Source of the DNA: Echinicola vietnamensis DSM 17526 | GTDB lineage: Bacteria; Bacteroidota; Bacteroidia; Cytophagales; Cyclobacteriaceae | Direction of reading: 5' to 3' | Assembly: GCF_000325705.1 (NCBI RefSeq) | Contig: NC_019904.1 | Location: 4,094,001-4,158,000, forward strand | Length of the DNA stretch: 64,000 nt | Translations under genes and position numbers: made by a program | Notes under the pieces: generated by a model | The model's input: the letters and a program-made list of their open reading frames with translations, nothing else | Databases searched by the model: none | Told to the model about the DNA's origin: nothing | Shown: one piece after another, positions 36,709 through 45,557 of the stretch | How positions within the stretch are numbered: position 1 is the stretch's first letter | How the letters are laid out: each line of letters opens with the position of its first letter

Positions 36709-38007
36709 ATGAACCTGAAAATATTGTCCATAGGCCTGATAACGCTGATGCTGTCCAGTGCCTGTAGCAACCAGCTGGACCTGTACCCAAGGTCGGCGGT
36801 ATCATCTGAGTCTGAACTTACCGAGGATGATGTAGAATCCTTTCTGATAGGAGTTTACCAATCTGTACAGAATGATCCAGGAAGGGAGTCGTACATTTTA
36901 CCGGATTTGGTAGGTGGTGACCTTAACTCAGCCGGATCCACCAATGGTGGCGGCACCAATGCTTTTATCAGCAATATCCTTCGTCCGGAACATGGTTATG
37001 TAAACAGTTCATGGAAGGGGTATTATGAAGCCCTTTATCAAGTAAATACCCTTATTTCCAATGTAAAAGGGATGACCCCATCAGACCGGATCAACGAAGT
37101 GATGGGGACAGTACATTACTTTCGTGCTTACATTTATTACAATTTGCTGATCAAATTTGGCGGTGTGCCCATCATCAGGGAGAACACCCAAGAAAAGCTG
37201 CCAAGGAATTCAGCTGAGGAAGTTTGGCAATTTATCGAAGAGGACTTGACGGTAGCCATTGAACATGCGCCTGATTTTAATGCTGGCCTCGGCGGGGATT
37301 TTAATTTCGTTTCCAGCCAAGCGGCCAAAGCGCTGATGGCCCGCGTGAAGTTGGGCCAGGGAAAAATGGACGAGGCAGCAGCCTTGGCAGAGGAGCTGAT
37401 CAACTTACCGTATTTTGATTTGGACAGCTTTGATAAAATCTTCCGAAGACAAGACAATAGTGAAATGATTTTTGCTTTTGTGAACTTGACGATTGAATCC
37501 AGCATCAATCTTTCCACCCTGTTTTACACCTATGCCCACCCACAAAGTGGCTCCTATGTGTTCAAACCAAACCCTTGGGCCATGGATATGTTCACAGGAT
37601 CAGATTTGCGAGCAGATGTCTCCGTGGACACTTACGATGGGCTGGATGTAGTGAACAAGTATCCCAGCGGCCAAACAGGCACCGATCAGCTTAATGTGAG
37701 CAGGTTAGCAGAGATGTACCTTATCAGTGCCGAAGCGCAAGGGCTTGCTGGAATAGATCGTTTAAATGAATTGCGGGAAGCAAGAGGGCTAGGGCCGGTA
37801 TCGGCATCGAATGAAGCGACGTACCTTAATTTGGTACTAGAGGAACGAAGGAGAGAGCTCTTTGCGGAAGGTTTTCGCTGGGTAGACCTGGTACGTACAG
37901 GTAAGGCAATAGAAGAGCTGGGTATTCAGCAACGGGAAACCCTTATGCCCATCCCAGAGACCGAGTTGCTTTTAAACGAAAAATTGGAACAAAACCCAGG
38001 GTATTGA
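36709..38007 (+). CDS. SusD/RagB family nutrient-binding lipoprotein
   Basis: A 432-residue protein with lipobox LMLSSAC (Cys at about 19) and the SusD-like N-terminal segment LDLYPRSAVSSESELTEDDV. TPR-like helices (MGTVHYFRAYIYYNLLIKFG) carry the GGVPI motif. The C-terminal YLNLVLEERRRELFAEGFRW and LVRTGKAIEELG and IPETELLLN are family landmarks. At 432 residues it is shorter than many SusD proteins, which are about 500. It is the surface lid of the SusC transporter encoded just upstream. Confidence 0.95.
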   Translation: MNLKILSIGLITLMLSSACSNQLDLYPRSAVSSESELTEDDVESFLIGVYQSVQNDPGRESYILPDLVGGDLNSAGSTNGGGTNAFISNILRPEHGYVNSSWKGYYEALYQVNTLISNVKGMTPSDRINEVMGTVHYFRAYIYYNLLIKFGGVPIIRENTQEKLPRNSAEEVWQFIEEDLTVAIEHAPDFNAGLGGDFNFVSSQAAKALMARVKLGQGKMDEAAALAEELINLPYFDLDSFDKIFRRQDNSEMIFAFVNLTIESSINLSTLFYTYAHPQSGSYVFKPNPWAMDMFTGSDLRADVSVDTYDGLDVVNKYPSGQTGTDQLNVSRLAEMYLISAEAQGLAGIDRLNELREARGLGPVSASNEATYLNLVLEERRRELFAEGFRWVDLVRTGKAIEELGIQQRETLMPIPETELLLNEKLEQNPGY

Positions 38008-38029
38008 TCCCCTAAAAGAGAAAACAACA

Positions 38030-38953
38030 ATGAAAAAATATATCAATTATTACTATTCCATCTTGATGGCTGGTTCCTTGATGCTAATGGCTGCCAGCTG
38101 CAAAAATGAAGATGCCCAACCAGCCGTGCTGGATAAAGACTTGGCACCGATCACCCAACGCATGGTGGACAGTACCGAGTTGGTCAGTGAAGTGTTTTGG
38201 GATACGACCTTTATGGTCGCCCCAGGCGTGGAAGAAACCGACATTCATTACCTGTCCATGAAAGGACTTTCGATGCGAATGTTTGTCTTTAAAATTGACC
38301 TTAAAGCAGATGGTGTATCACTCCATCCGTTGACCCCTTTTGGCACCAGTGGATTTGGCATGCAGCCTATTCCTGATATGATGGGCTGGGTAGATGTACC
38401 TGGAAAGAAAGTAGTGGCCGGTGTAAATGCTGATTTCTTTAACATGGACACGGGAGAGCCGCGCGGGGTAGTACACCTGCATGGGGAACAGGTCAAGACC
38501 ACGCCGATGGTCGGCAGGTCATTCTTTGGTGTGGATAAAAACGGTCGGTTGGTGATCGAGCATTCCGATGATTATCCTGACGTAAAAGATGACCTTTACG
38601 ATGCTTTGGGAGCAGGGGACCTGCTAATCAAGGATTATACCTTGGCCCCTCTAGCAAATACTGAGGATATTCATCCCAGAACAGCCGTAGGGATCACAGA
38701 TGCGGAGGAGGTTTACTTTATGGTCATTGATGGGCGTCAATTTGACTACTCCAATGGCATGACGTTGCCTGAAGTGGCTACGTTCTTCCAGGCTCTGGGC
38801 GTTCGAGATGCGACCAATTTGGATGGCGGGGGTTCCTCTACTTTCGTGAGCCTGCACAGTTTAGAGGACGTTTTTCACATTCGTAATCGGCCTTCCGATG
38901 GATCTCCACGTCCCGTGGCGAATGGTTGGGCTGTATTGGTAAATGAAAATTGA
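38030..38953 (+). CDS. Phosphodiester glycosidase family lipoprotein
   Basis: A 307-residue protein with lipoprotein leader (LMLMAASC, Cys at about 24). The catalytic-type domain (about 80-305) has VVAGVNADFFNMDTGEPRGV, DIHPRTAVGITDAEEVYFMV, IDGRQFDYSNGMTLPEVATF and TNLDGGGSSTFV, the hallmarks of the NAGPA-like phosphodiester alpha-N-acetylglucosaminidase family. In animals that enzyme removes GlcNAc from a phosphodiester on mannose. Here it would act on sugar phosphodiesters outside the cell or on the outer-membrane surface. Follows susD by 22 bp. The sugar specificity is unknown. Confidence 0.92.
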   Translation: MKKYINYYYSILMAGSLMLMAASCKNEDAQPAVLDKDLAPITQRMVDSTELVSEVFWDTTFMVAPGVEETDIHYLSMKGLSMRMFVFKIDLKADGVSLHPLTPFGTSGFGMQPIPDMMGWVDVPGKKVVAGVNADFFNMDTGEPRGVVHLHGEQVKTTPMVGRSFFGVDKNGRLVIEHSDDYPDVKDDLYDALGAGDLLIKDYTLAPLANTEDIHPRTAVGITDAEEVYFMVIDGRQFDYSNGMTLPEVATFFQALGVRDATNLDGGGSSTFVSLHSLEDVFHIRNRPSDGSPRPVANGWAVLVNEN

Positions 38954-38959
38954 TTTTCC

Positions 38960-40300
38960 ATGAAATTAGTAACACGAAGCATGTATAAATTCCCATTATT
39001 AGCAATAATGATGATGGCCATAGCATTCTTTGGCTGTGACAATGATGATACGACCCCCAGTGGCAATTCAGGTCCATTTGTATATACCATGGTTCCTATG
39101 GAAGGAAATGTGAAAGATGTGGTGACCATCCAAGGAAATAATTTCAGCACGGACAGAAGCCAGAACCAAGTGACGTTTGATGGCGTGGAAGGGACCGTAC
39201 TGGAAGCCAGCAAAAGTAGGATCCAAGTGGTGGTTCCTGAAGGTGAAGGTGTCCAGCAGGTGGAAGTAAGCGTCAACGGGGAAGCGGCAAATGGCGCTGC
39301 CTTAACGTTTCTTCATGTGGAGCGACCGTCCAATTATGTGGTTTCTACCCTTGCTGGCAGTAGTGATTATGGCTTGATCGATGGTAGCGGAATTCAAGCG
39401 GCTTTCCGAAATCCAGAAGGGGTTACAATGCATCCGGATGGTTACCTGATAGTCACTGACAGAGCGAATAATAGTATTCGAAAAGTGACCACGGATGGTG
39501 CCGTAAGCACCGTTTTGGGCACGGGAAACAGCGGTTTTCAGAACGGGCCAGTAGCCAGTGCTTTGCTGGATTATCCATGGAAATCCTGCGTGGATATGGA
39601 AGGCAACATTTACGTGGCTGACCGAGACAATCATATGATCCGTAAAATTGATCCCCAAGGAATGGTCAGTACGGTCGCTGGAACGGGAGAGGCAGGTTTT
39701 GCAGATGGTCCTGCTGAAGAAGCGCAGTTTGATCAACCGTTGGATATAGCGGTTACCGCTGAAGGCGTGCTTTACGTAACGGACAACCGAAACCACCGCA
39801 TCCGTAAAATAGAGGTGGATGGTACGGTGAGCACCGTAGCCGGAAGTGAACAAGGCAACCAAGATGGTGCTTTGGAGGAAGCGACGTTTAGGTATCCTTC
39901 TGGCTTGGACGTTGACGATATGGGCAATATCTACGTAGCCGATCGCATCAATCACCTGATCCGTAAAATTGATTTGAATGCCGGTCAAGTAAGCACTGTC
40001 GCTGGAGACGGTTCCCAAGGGACCAGAGACGGACAAGTGATGACCGCACAATTCAATAATCCTTATGGGATTTCGGTGGCTGACAATGGCCAGTTGGTCG
40101 TAGCCGATCTATCCAACCACAAAATCCGCCTGATCCAAGGAGAGAATGTGATCACCATTGCAGGTTCTGTTGCTGGTTTTCTGGACGGTGTGGGCGTAAC
40201 GTCCCAATTTTATAATCCGACTGATGTAACCTATCATGATGGCGTGATTTACGTCGCTGATCTGGGGAACCACAGGGTACGTAAGATTGAATCGGAATAA
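38960..40300 (+). CDS. TIG + NHL six-bladed propeller lipoprotein
   Basis: A 446-residue protein with lipobox AIAFFGC (Cys at about 22), followed by CDNDDTT, fitting surface export in Bacteroidota. An IPT/TIG domain (about 32-115; VPMEGNVKDVVTIQGNNFS) is followed by six NHL repeats (about 120-446). Each repeat has the form ADR..NH.IRKI..dG.VSTVAG; examples are NIYVADRDNHMIRKIDPQGM and VLYVTDNRNHRIRKIEVDGT. It probably forms a surface propeller that binds carbohydrate or protein. It sits 6 bp after the phosphodiester glycosidase. The next gene repeats both domains in one chain. Confidence 0.93.
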   Translation: MKLVTRSMYKFPLLAIMMMAIAFFGCDNDDTTPSGNSGPFVYTMVPMEGNVKDVVTIQGNNFSTDRSQNQVTFDGVEGTVLEASKSRIQVVVPEGEGVQQVEVSVNGEAANGAALTFLHVERPSNYVVSTLAGSSDYGLIDGSGIQAAFRNPEGVTMHPDGYLIVTDRANNSIRKVTTDGAVSTVLGTGNSGFQNGPVASALLDYPWKSCVDMEGNIYVADRDNHMIRKIDPQGMVSTVAGTGEAGFADGPAEEAQFDQPLDIAVTAEGVLYVTDNRNHRIRKIEVDGTVSTVAGSEQGNQDGALEEATFRYPSGLDVDDMGNIYVADRINHLIRKIDLNAGQVSTVAGDGSQGTRDGQVMTAQFNNPYGISVADNGQLVVADLSNHKIRLIQGENVITIAGSVAGFLDGVGVTSQFYNPTDVTYHDGVIYVADLGNHRVRKIESE

Positions 40301-40674
40301 GCTAAAAAACCGATTTTAAAATAAAAATTGGTGGTAAACCGTCATTGCTAGTTGAGTCATAGGGTAACCTTGTTTCCCGTATAACAGGATTGTTTCACTT
40401 CGATTTCATTACATGAGCAATGACGGTTTCTTTTTATTAAATATTTTTAAAACCTCGTTTTATGTTTTTGTAGTGAAGGCTGAAAGTGCAAGAAAATCAA
40501 TGAGTTTAGAGGTGTTGGCGTAGCATGGCTACGGACCTGTCCAGCTGCTACAAAGAAGCAACCTCAAAGCTTAGTAGCAGGCTTTAATGCCATTTCAGGA
40601 AGGAACTTATAGACTAAAGCATATTGCGGGTTACCCCCACGAAAACACTAACATCCATCTAGATATACTAAATC
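40301..40674. other. Spacer with a 14-bp inverted repeat
   Basis: No gene seen. 40336-40349 and 40416-40429 form a perfect 14-bp inverted repeat (AAACCGTCATTGCT) around 66 bp, followed by a T-rich tract. It could be a terminator with a large loop or a repeat element. The remaining ~240 bp before the fusion-protein gene (40675) hold no clear promoter; a stretch at about 40515-40600 looks non-random but I cannot identify it. Confidence 0.4.
40336..40429. repeat. 14-bp perfect inverted repeat around 66 bp
   Basis: AAACCGTCATTGCT (40336-40349) and AGCAATGACGGTTT (40416-40429) are exact complements, with a T-rich tract right after. The 5' side has an A-rich tract, so it could end transcription in both directions. 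A small mobile or REP-like repeat is the alternative. Confidence 0.55.
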
Positions 40675-42642
40675 ATGAGAAGAATATACAGTACCATTAA
40701 ACTCATTTTTCTTATTGGGATCCCATTGGTATCCATGTTATCATGTAGCACATTTGATGACCCCGAGGGCTTGATCGCTGAAAAAGAAGTTCCTTCATTA
40801 TCAACTCAAAGTACTTGTCAATATAACATTACACAAATACTCAAGGAAAACACGAATCTAATCGATTCTGTAGTTGATGAGTCACAGAGAATGGTAGCTA
40901 CAGGTGTAGTGGAAACTATCATCAGGTATGTCGATCCTTCAGGAGATCCTATGCGTGTATTTTTCTTAGAGGTTGATCTCAACATACCAGGGCTGAACAT
41001 GGAAGTGGGTACACCATTTAATCAACATGGATACGGCCTTCAAACCATTAAAAACCAAGCAGAAGAGGTGAATGCGACACATCATCAAGTCATCGCTGCT
41101 ATTAACGGCGACTTTATTGATAACCAATATGAAACACTACCGAGACCTCCGCATGGGATTGTCCATAAAAATGGAGTAGTCATCAAGGATGTTTATACCC
41201 ATACCGCTGAAAAGCCACAACAAGGACTTACCTTTTTTGGATTGGACAGAAACAAAGAGCCAATAATAGGAGGTAGAGATGATTATCAAGCAGCATCTGG
41301 TGAGCTTTTCAATGCGACAGGTGGGGGAGTGTTTTTGGTAAAGAATGGCCAGATACAAAGTCAAACCATACACTCCATTCATCCTAGGACGGGGATAGGA
41401 TATAGAACTGACGGAACAGTGATTATGTTTGTAGTGGATGGACGCGATTCCAAATATAATACAGGATCCACAGGGATGAAATATACTGAAATGGCCAGTG
41501 TGTTTTATGCCTTGGGTGCAGAAAATGCCATTAATTTAGATGGAGGAGGTTCTTCCACCTTTGTGACGCAAACTTACGGAATCAATGAATTATTAGTAAG
41601 AAATTTACCTGGGAACCCCAATAATTCCCACCGAGAATTGGTCAATTCTTGGTTAGTGTATAGGTGTCTTTATGAGACAGAAACCATTGCAGGTACCGGA
41701 ATAGCGGGGTTTCAAAACGGCTCCAGTAGCACTGCAAAGTTTGATAATCCTGAAGGTATAGCTATAGATCAACAAGGGAATATTTTCGTAGCCGATCGCG
41801 ACAATAATGTGATAAGAAAAATAAGCTCCTCAGGGGATGTCTCAACATTTGCTGGGACAGGGATAGCTGGTTTTACCGACGGGGTAGCTGGAGTTGCAAA
41901 ATTTAACAGTCCTTGGAAAGTAGCTGTAGACAACCAAGGAAATGTAATAGTTGCGGATCGTGGTAATCATTCCATTAGGAAAATAACGCCTAATGGAACG
42001 GTAAGTACCTTGGCAGGAACAACGAACGGATATCAAGATGGAAGTGGTAATCAGGCAAAATTCGACCAGCCTACAGACGTAGCGGTATTACCTAATGGAA
42101 ATATTGTGATAGCAGATAATAGAAATCATTGCATCCGGATGATTGATTCCTCAGTACAGGTTTCTACGATAGCGGGTACCGGAAATGGAGGGTATGTTGA
42201 TGGAGCGGGTTCTCAAGCGCAATTTTACTATCCTTCAGGGATAGATACAGATCCTAACGGTAACCTATTTGTCGCAGATAGAAAAAACCATGCAATAAGG
42301 AAAATAGATAGCTATCATAATGTATCCACAGTTGCTGGAGGAAATGGAGAGGGAATTCAAAATGGAGGTATTGCTGTGGCGAAATTTGATGATCCTTATG
42401 GGGTTGCAGTGGGGCAAAATGGAAAGGTATTGGTGGCAGATTTGGACAATAATGTAATTAGGGAAATCAATGGAGATTATGTTAGTACTATCATAGGAAG
42501 CAATGGCGAGGGTTATATTGATGGTCCATCCACTGCCAGTAAAATGAATAGTCCAACTGATGTATTAGTAAATGGAGATGAGATAATTTTTGCGGATTAC
42601 GGCAATCACCTCGTCAGAAAAGTAGTAAAGGATGAAGAATAG
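40675..42642 (+). CDS. Fused phosphodiester glycosidase + NHL propeller lipoprotein
   Basis: A 655-residue lipoprotein (leader ending LVSMLSC, Cys at about 24). The first part (about 95-330) is the phosphodiester glycosidase domain: VIAAINGDFIDNQYETLP, SIHPRTGIGYRTDGTVIMFV, VDGRDSKYNTGSTGMKYTEM and NLDGGGSSTFVTQ. The second part (about 335-650) is six NHL repeats (GNIFVADRDNNVIRKISSSG and the like). The blades match those of the preceding gene one by one, but the TIG domain is missing. Codons are visibly AT-richer and AGA-rich compared with neighbours, suggesting a different history. Role: the same substrate as the two upstream genes, with enzyme and propeller in one chain (inferred). Confidence 0.92.
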   Translation: MRRIYSTIKLIFLIGIPLVSMLSCSTFDDPEGLIAEKEVPSLSTQSTCQYNITQILKENTNLIDSVVDESQRMVATGVVETIIRYVDPSGDPMRVFFLEVDLNIPGLNMEVGTPFNQHGYGLQTIKNQAEEVNATHHQVIAAINGDFIDNQYETLPRPPHGIVHKNGVVIKDVYTHTAEKPQQGLTFFGLDRNKEPIIGGRDDYQAASGELFNATGGGVFLVKNGQIQSQTIHSIHPRTGIGYRTDGTVIMFVVDGRDSKYNTGSTGMKYTEMASVFYALGAENAINLDGGGSSTFVTQTYGINELLVRNLPGNPNNSHRELVNSWLVYRCLYETETIAGTGIAGFQNGSSSTAKFDNPEGIAIDQQGNIFVADRDNNVIRKISSSGDVSTFAGTGIAGFTDGVAGVAKFNSPWKVAVDNQGNVIVADRGNHSIRKITPNGTVSTLAGTTNGYQDGSGNQAKFDQPTDVAVLPNGNIVIADNRNHCIRMIDSSVQVSTIAGTGNGGYVDGAGSQAQFYYPSGIDTDPNGNLFVADRKNHAIRKIDSYHNVSTVAGGNGEGIQNGGIAVAKFDDPYGVAVGQNGKVLVADLDNNVIREINGDYVSTIIGSNGEGYIDGPSTASKMNSPTDVLVNGDEIIFADYGNHLVRKVVKDEE

Positions 42643-43001
42643 TTTGATGGGGTAATGGTCCATTGAAGTGTATCATTCCAAACACCTGTTTGCTGTTGCG
42701 TAACTAGGCTAGCTTGTAGAATAATTTATTGGGAAGTCCCGTTAAAATTTCCATCGAATTGCCGGTGGGTTTATTAAATGGATTTACTTTAGATTAAATA
42801 TTTAACCCGTTTTCAAAAATGAACAGATAGCACTTCTAAACCCGATTATAGCATCAAAAGAAACCATTTACAAGGCCTTGATTTCCCAAGAGGGACTCTC
42901 CAAAGTTTGGCCCCTAAAGCTATCCGTGCGGGCCGAGGTGTAACATCTTTTTTACTAAAATGATTACTGCATAATGGGGACGTGTTTCTTGCACTAAAAT
43001 A

Positions 43002-43026
43002 AAACCCTACTAAGTCAGTAGGGTTT
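43002..43026 (+). terminator. Hairpin, probable terminator
   Basis: A perfect 10-bp stem, AAACCCTACT / AGTAGGGTTT, with loop AAGTC, followed by a T-rich stretch (gttttttgtt). It lies between the fusion-protein gene and the phosphate transporter. Confidence 0.65.
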
Positions 43027-43039
43027 ATGTGTTTTTTGT

Positions 43040-43047
43040 TACTTTTG
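43040..43047 (+). promoter_or_regulatory. Candidate -7 element of the phosphate transporter gene
   Basis: TACTTTTG is an exact TAnnTTTG match, 40 bp before the ATG. No clear -33 element is seen. Confidence 0.35.
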
Positions 43048-43087
43048 CGGGGAATTTATCCATTATTACTGCTGTCTTATTCAAATC

Positions 43088-44110
43088 ATGTCAGAACTGT
43101 TTAATTCCCTAACCATTCCCTTCTTATTGGCCATGTTTTTAGCGGTCAATATGGGAGGAAGCGGTACTGCGCCGGCCTTTTCTGCAGCGTATGGAGCGAG
43201 TGTCATCCGACGAAGCTTGATTCCAGGGCTGTTTGGTATTATGGTACTTGCAGGCGCCTTGCTTGCGGGAAAGGAAGTTTCCCTGACTTTGGGAAAGGGG
43301 TTGCTAGATGCTGCTTTTTTTACTCCTGAGGCCACCTCCTTAATATTGTTGTCGATCAGCCTTTCCCTTTTGATTGCCAATTTATTGGGCGTTCCCCAGT
43401 CTACCAGTCAATCTACCGTACTGGCCATTGCAGGCGCGGCAAGTGCAATGGAGGTATTTGACAGCCATAAACTCTTTTATGTGATTTTGCCCACTTGGCT
43501 GATATTGCCGGTGGTGGCTTTTGGGCTGATGCTGGTGCTGAGCAAGTGGGTGTTGCCCATGGCGCAAAAGAAGATATTCACGTCCGATTACAAGCAGCTT
43601 TCGACCCATCCGCTACTGAAAGGGCTTTTGATTTTTTCATCCCTTTATGTGGCCTTTTCCATAGGAGCCAATAACGTGGCCAATGCTGCGGCACCGATCG
43701 CTTCCCTGACAGCCAATGAAATAGGGAAGGAGGCCATCGAAAATTTCTTGCCCATCATCATTCTGTCCGTGTTGATCGTGGCCCCTTGTTTTGCCATTGG
43801 GAGTTCATTAATGGGCCACAAAGTCACCAAGGCCACGGGAAAAGGCATTGTGGAGCCGACGCCATTCCATGCGACAGTGATTGCCTTGATTGTGGCCAGT
43901 TTGCTGATGTATGCTTCCATCATGCAGGGCATTCCCACTTCACTCGTACAGCTGAATGGTGCGGCGTTTATTGCACTGAGCATTAGTAAGGATGGCGCAA
44001 AGACGACTTTTCAAAAACCCACGGTCAGGAAGTTTTTTCTGGTATGGGCGGTGGCTCCGGTTTTTGCGTTTTTGGTCGCTTATGTGTTGACCTTGGTGTT
44101 TTTGGTTTAA
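43088..44110 (+). CDS. Inorganic phosphate transporter, PiT family
   Basis: A 340-residue membrane protein with about ten TMs. The second PiT repeat motif is intact (SIGANNVANAAAPIASL, about 192-208); the first is altered (VNMGGSGTAPAFSAAYGAS, about 20-38). GVPQSTSQSTVLAIAGAA is the other PiT landmark. It is a low-affinity, ion-coupled phosphate carrier. It lies 445 bp downstream of two phosphodiester glycosidase genes, suggesting that phosphate released from the glycan may be imported here (inference). The stop codon touches the stop of the convergent FISUMP gene with no spacer. Confidence 0.9.
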   Translation: MSELFNSLTIPFLLAMFLAVNMGGSGTAPAFSAAYGASVIRRSLIPGLFGIMVLAGALLAGKEVSLTLGKGLLDAAFFTPEATSLILLSISLSLLIANLLGVPQSTSQSTVLAIAGAASAMEVFDSHKLFYVILPTWLILPVVAFGLMLVLSKWVLPMAQKKIFTSDYKQLSTHPLLKGLLIFSSLYVAFSIGANNVANAAAPIASLTANEIGKEAIENFLPIIILSVLIVAPCFAIGSSLMGHKVTKATGKGIVEPTPFHATVIALIVASLLMYASIMQGIPTSLVQLNGAAFIALSISKDGAKTTFQKPTVRKFFLVWAVAPVFAFLVAYVLTLVFLV

Positions 44111-45529
44111 TTAATCCTTGACACAACGGATACTCAATACATGGCCATCTCGTGCTCCATCAGCGCTACCCATTCGGTAGATTGAGGAAATTTCTTCCGG
44201 TGATACTGAGAAGCCTTCAGATTGTATACTTCTCATTTTGAGAGAATCCTCTTTGGGAGACCACCACCAGGCAGCGAACGAAAAAGCATTCCAACGAAGT
44301 CCTTCGCCTGTTTCGTCAATGTCATAGATCCAGCGGCCATTTGGGTAAGCTGTAAATCCCGTGGAATTGGTGATATTCAATTCAGGAGGTACTTCACCAT
44401 AGATGTCAGGCCAATCCAGTGCCATGAGTTGGTCGGCTGCTTCTTGGTCATAGCCTCTTCTGCGGCTATAGAGGTCAGACTCGGGTATACCTAGGTAGCG
44501 CTCAAGTTCCATCCAGTCTTCATCGGTCGATACATGCCAATTGCAGGGGCAAATATTCTTCTCATTCCTTGCTACTTCTTGATTGTAGTAATAATTGTTT
44601 TCTGAGGTGTATCTATCCGCTTTTATGAAAGCATAATCAGGCTGTTCGTTAAAGCCATAGGGCATGGTAATGCCAGGGGGCATAAATGTTTCCAAAGGCG
44701 TGCCGTCACAATAGGTAACTGCACGGAGATTTTCTGCCATCCAGTACTGATTGCCGATTTTTACCACTTCATAGACATTGCCATCCGCATCGGTCACACT
44801 AGTGATTTCTTCTTCTCCACCGATCTCAAAGTATTCCTCATGGTACTCAAATGGCCCGATTGCCAGTTCAATAAAGTTAACCGTTCCTTGACTTTCAGTC
44901 AGTTTGAGGTAGTGGTGGTAGTGGTTGTAGGGCGATATGGCCAGTTCCTTCTGCAGGGCTTGCCCGTTGAAGTTTTCATAGATGGTCAGGGTGGGAGCTT
45001 GGGCTGCTTTGACGTACAGGTAAAGGATCATGTCATGTTCACAAACAACTAACTCGTGTGTTCCATCCAAGTTGGCGGATTGGACAAATTCCTTCTTCAC
45101 CGTCACCAGACCATATTCTGTACTGCCTTGCAGGCTGATGTCCAGACTGGTATCGTCCAAGGTAAATTCCCCCGAAATGGTAAAGGGCAAGAAGGTCTCA
45201 AAATCGCCGCCTTCCACTTCGGAGAACACCGAGTATTCCCCAAAGGGTAGCTGAATCTGATAGGCTTCGGTGAAGTCATTGGGATTGTATTCCAGTGTGT
45301 ATTCCTGTCCAGTGGCCTTGTTGGTGATGAGCAGCGTGGCCGATTCGGCAAAGATATGCTTCCATTCTGATTCGGCGGCTGTTCGGCCATATGGCGAGAC
45401 ATTCCCAAAGTGCTCAAAAGTGACCTTGGAGAAGCTCACCGTTCCCATTTTAGGTTCTTCCATGCTTTCCTGCACACAGCTGGTGGAGAGGAATATGCAG
45501 AGGGTAAAAAGGGATAAGTAGTTTTTCAT
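44111..45529 (-). CDS. FISUMP-domain lipoprotein (paralogue A)
   Basis: A 472-residue protein. The frame is open from 45643, but the first part overlaps the upstream paralogue, and the Met at 45529 gives a lipoprotein leader (MKNYLSLFTLCIFLSTSC), as in paralogue B. The N-terminal half has no recognised domain (beta-rich, DUF4493-like at best). The C-terminal half is a Fibrobacter succinogenes major paralogous domain: VTDADGNVYEVVKIGNQYWM, AENLRAVTYCDG, CPCNWHVSTDEDWMELERYL. The first part of the mature protein is nearly identical to paralogue B. Function unknown; probably surface-exposed. Confidence 0.85.
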   Translation of the reverse strand: MKNYLSLFTLCIFLSTSCVQESMEEPKMGTVSFSKVTFEHFGNVSPYGRTAAESEWKHIFAESATLLITNKATGQEYTLEYNPNDFTEAYQIQLPFGEYSVFSEVEGGDFETFLPFTISGEFTLDDTSLDISLQGSTEYGLVTVKKEFVQSANLDGTHELVVCEHDMILYLYVKAAQAPTLTIYENFNGQALQKELAISPYNHYHHYLKLTESQGTVNFIELAIGPFEYHEEYFEIGGEEEITSVTDADGNVYEVVKIGNQYWMAENLRAVTYCDGTPLETFMPPGITMPYGFNEQPDYAFIKADRYTSENNYYYNQEVARNEKNICPCNWHVSTDEDWMELERYLGIPESDLYSRRRGYDQEAADQLMALDWPDIYGEVPPELNITNSTGFTAYPNGRWIYDIDETGEGLRWNAFSFAAWWWSPKEDSLKMRSIQSEGFSVSPEEISSIYRMGSADGARDGHVLSIRCVKD

Positions 45530-45557
45530 GATGAGGTTGGTTATGTTGAGGGATTTG

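Larger units (their letters stand above)
42643..43087. other. Gene-free spacer with terminator near its right end
   Basis: About 445 bp of AT-rich sequence with no convincing frame on either strand. The only structured parts are the hairpin at 43002-43026 and the -7-like box at 43040. A leftover of a lost gene is possible. Confidence 0.35.

Noticed and set aside
39302..40051. 249-codon minus-strand frame in the NHL propeller gene
   Set aside because: It mirrors the repeated sense sequence; the NHL repeats in the sense frame explain it.
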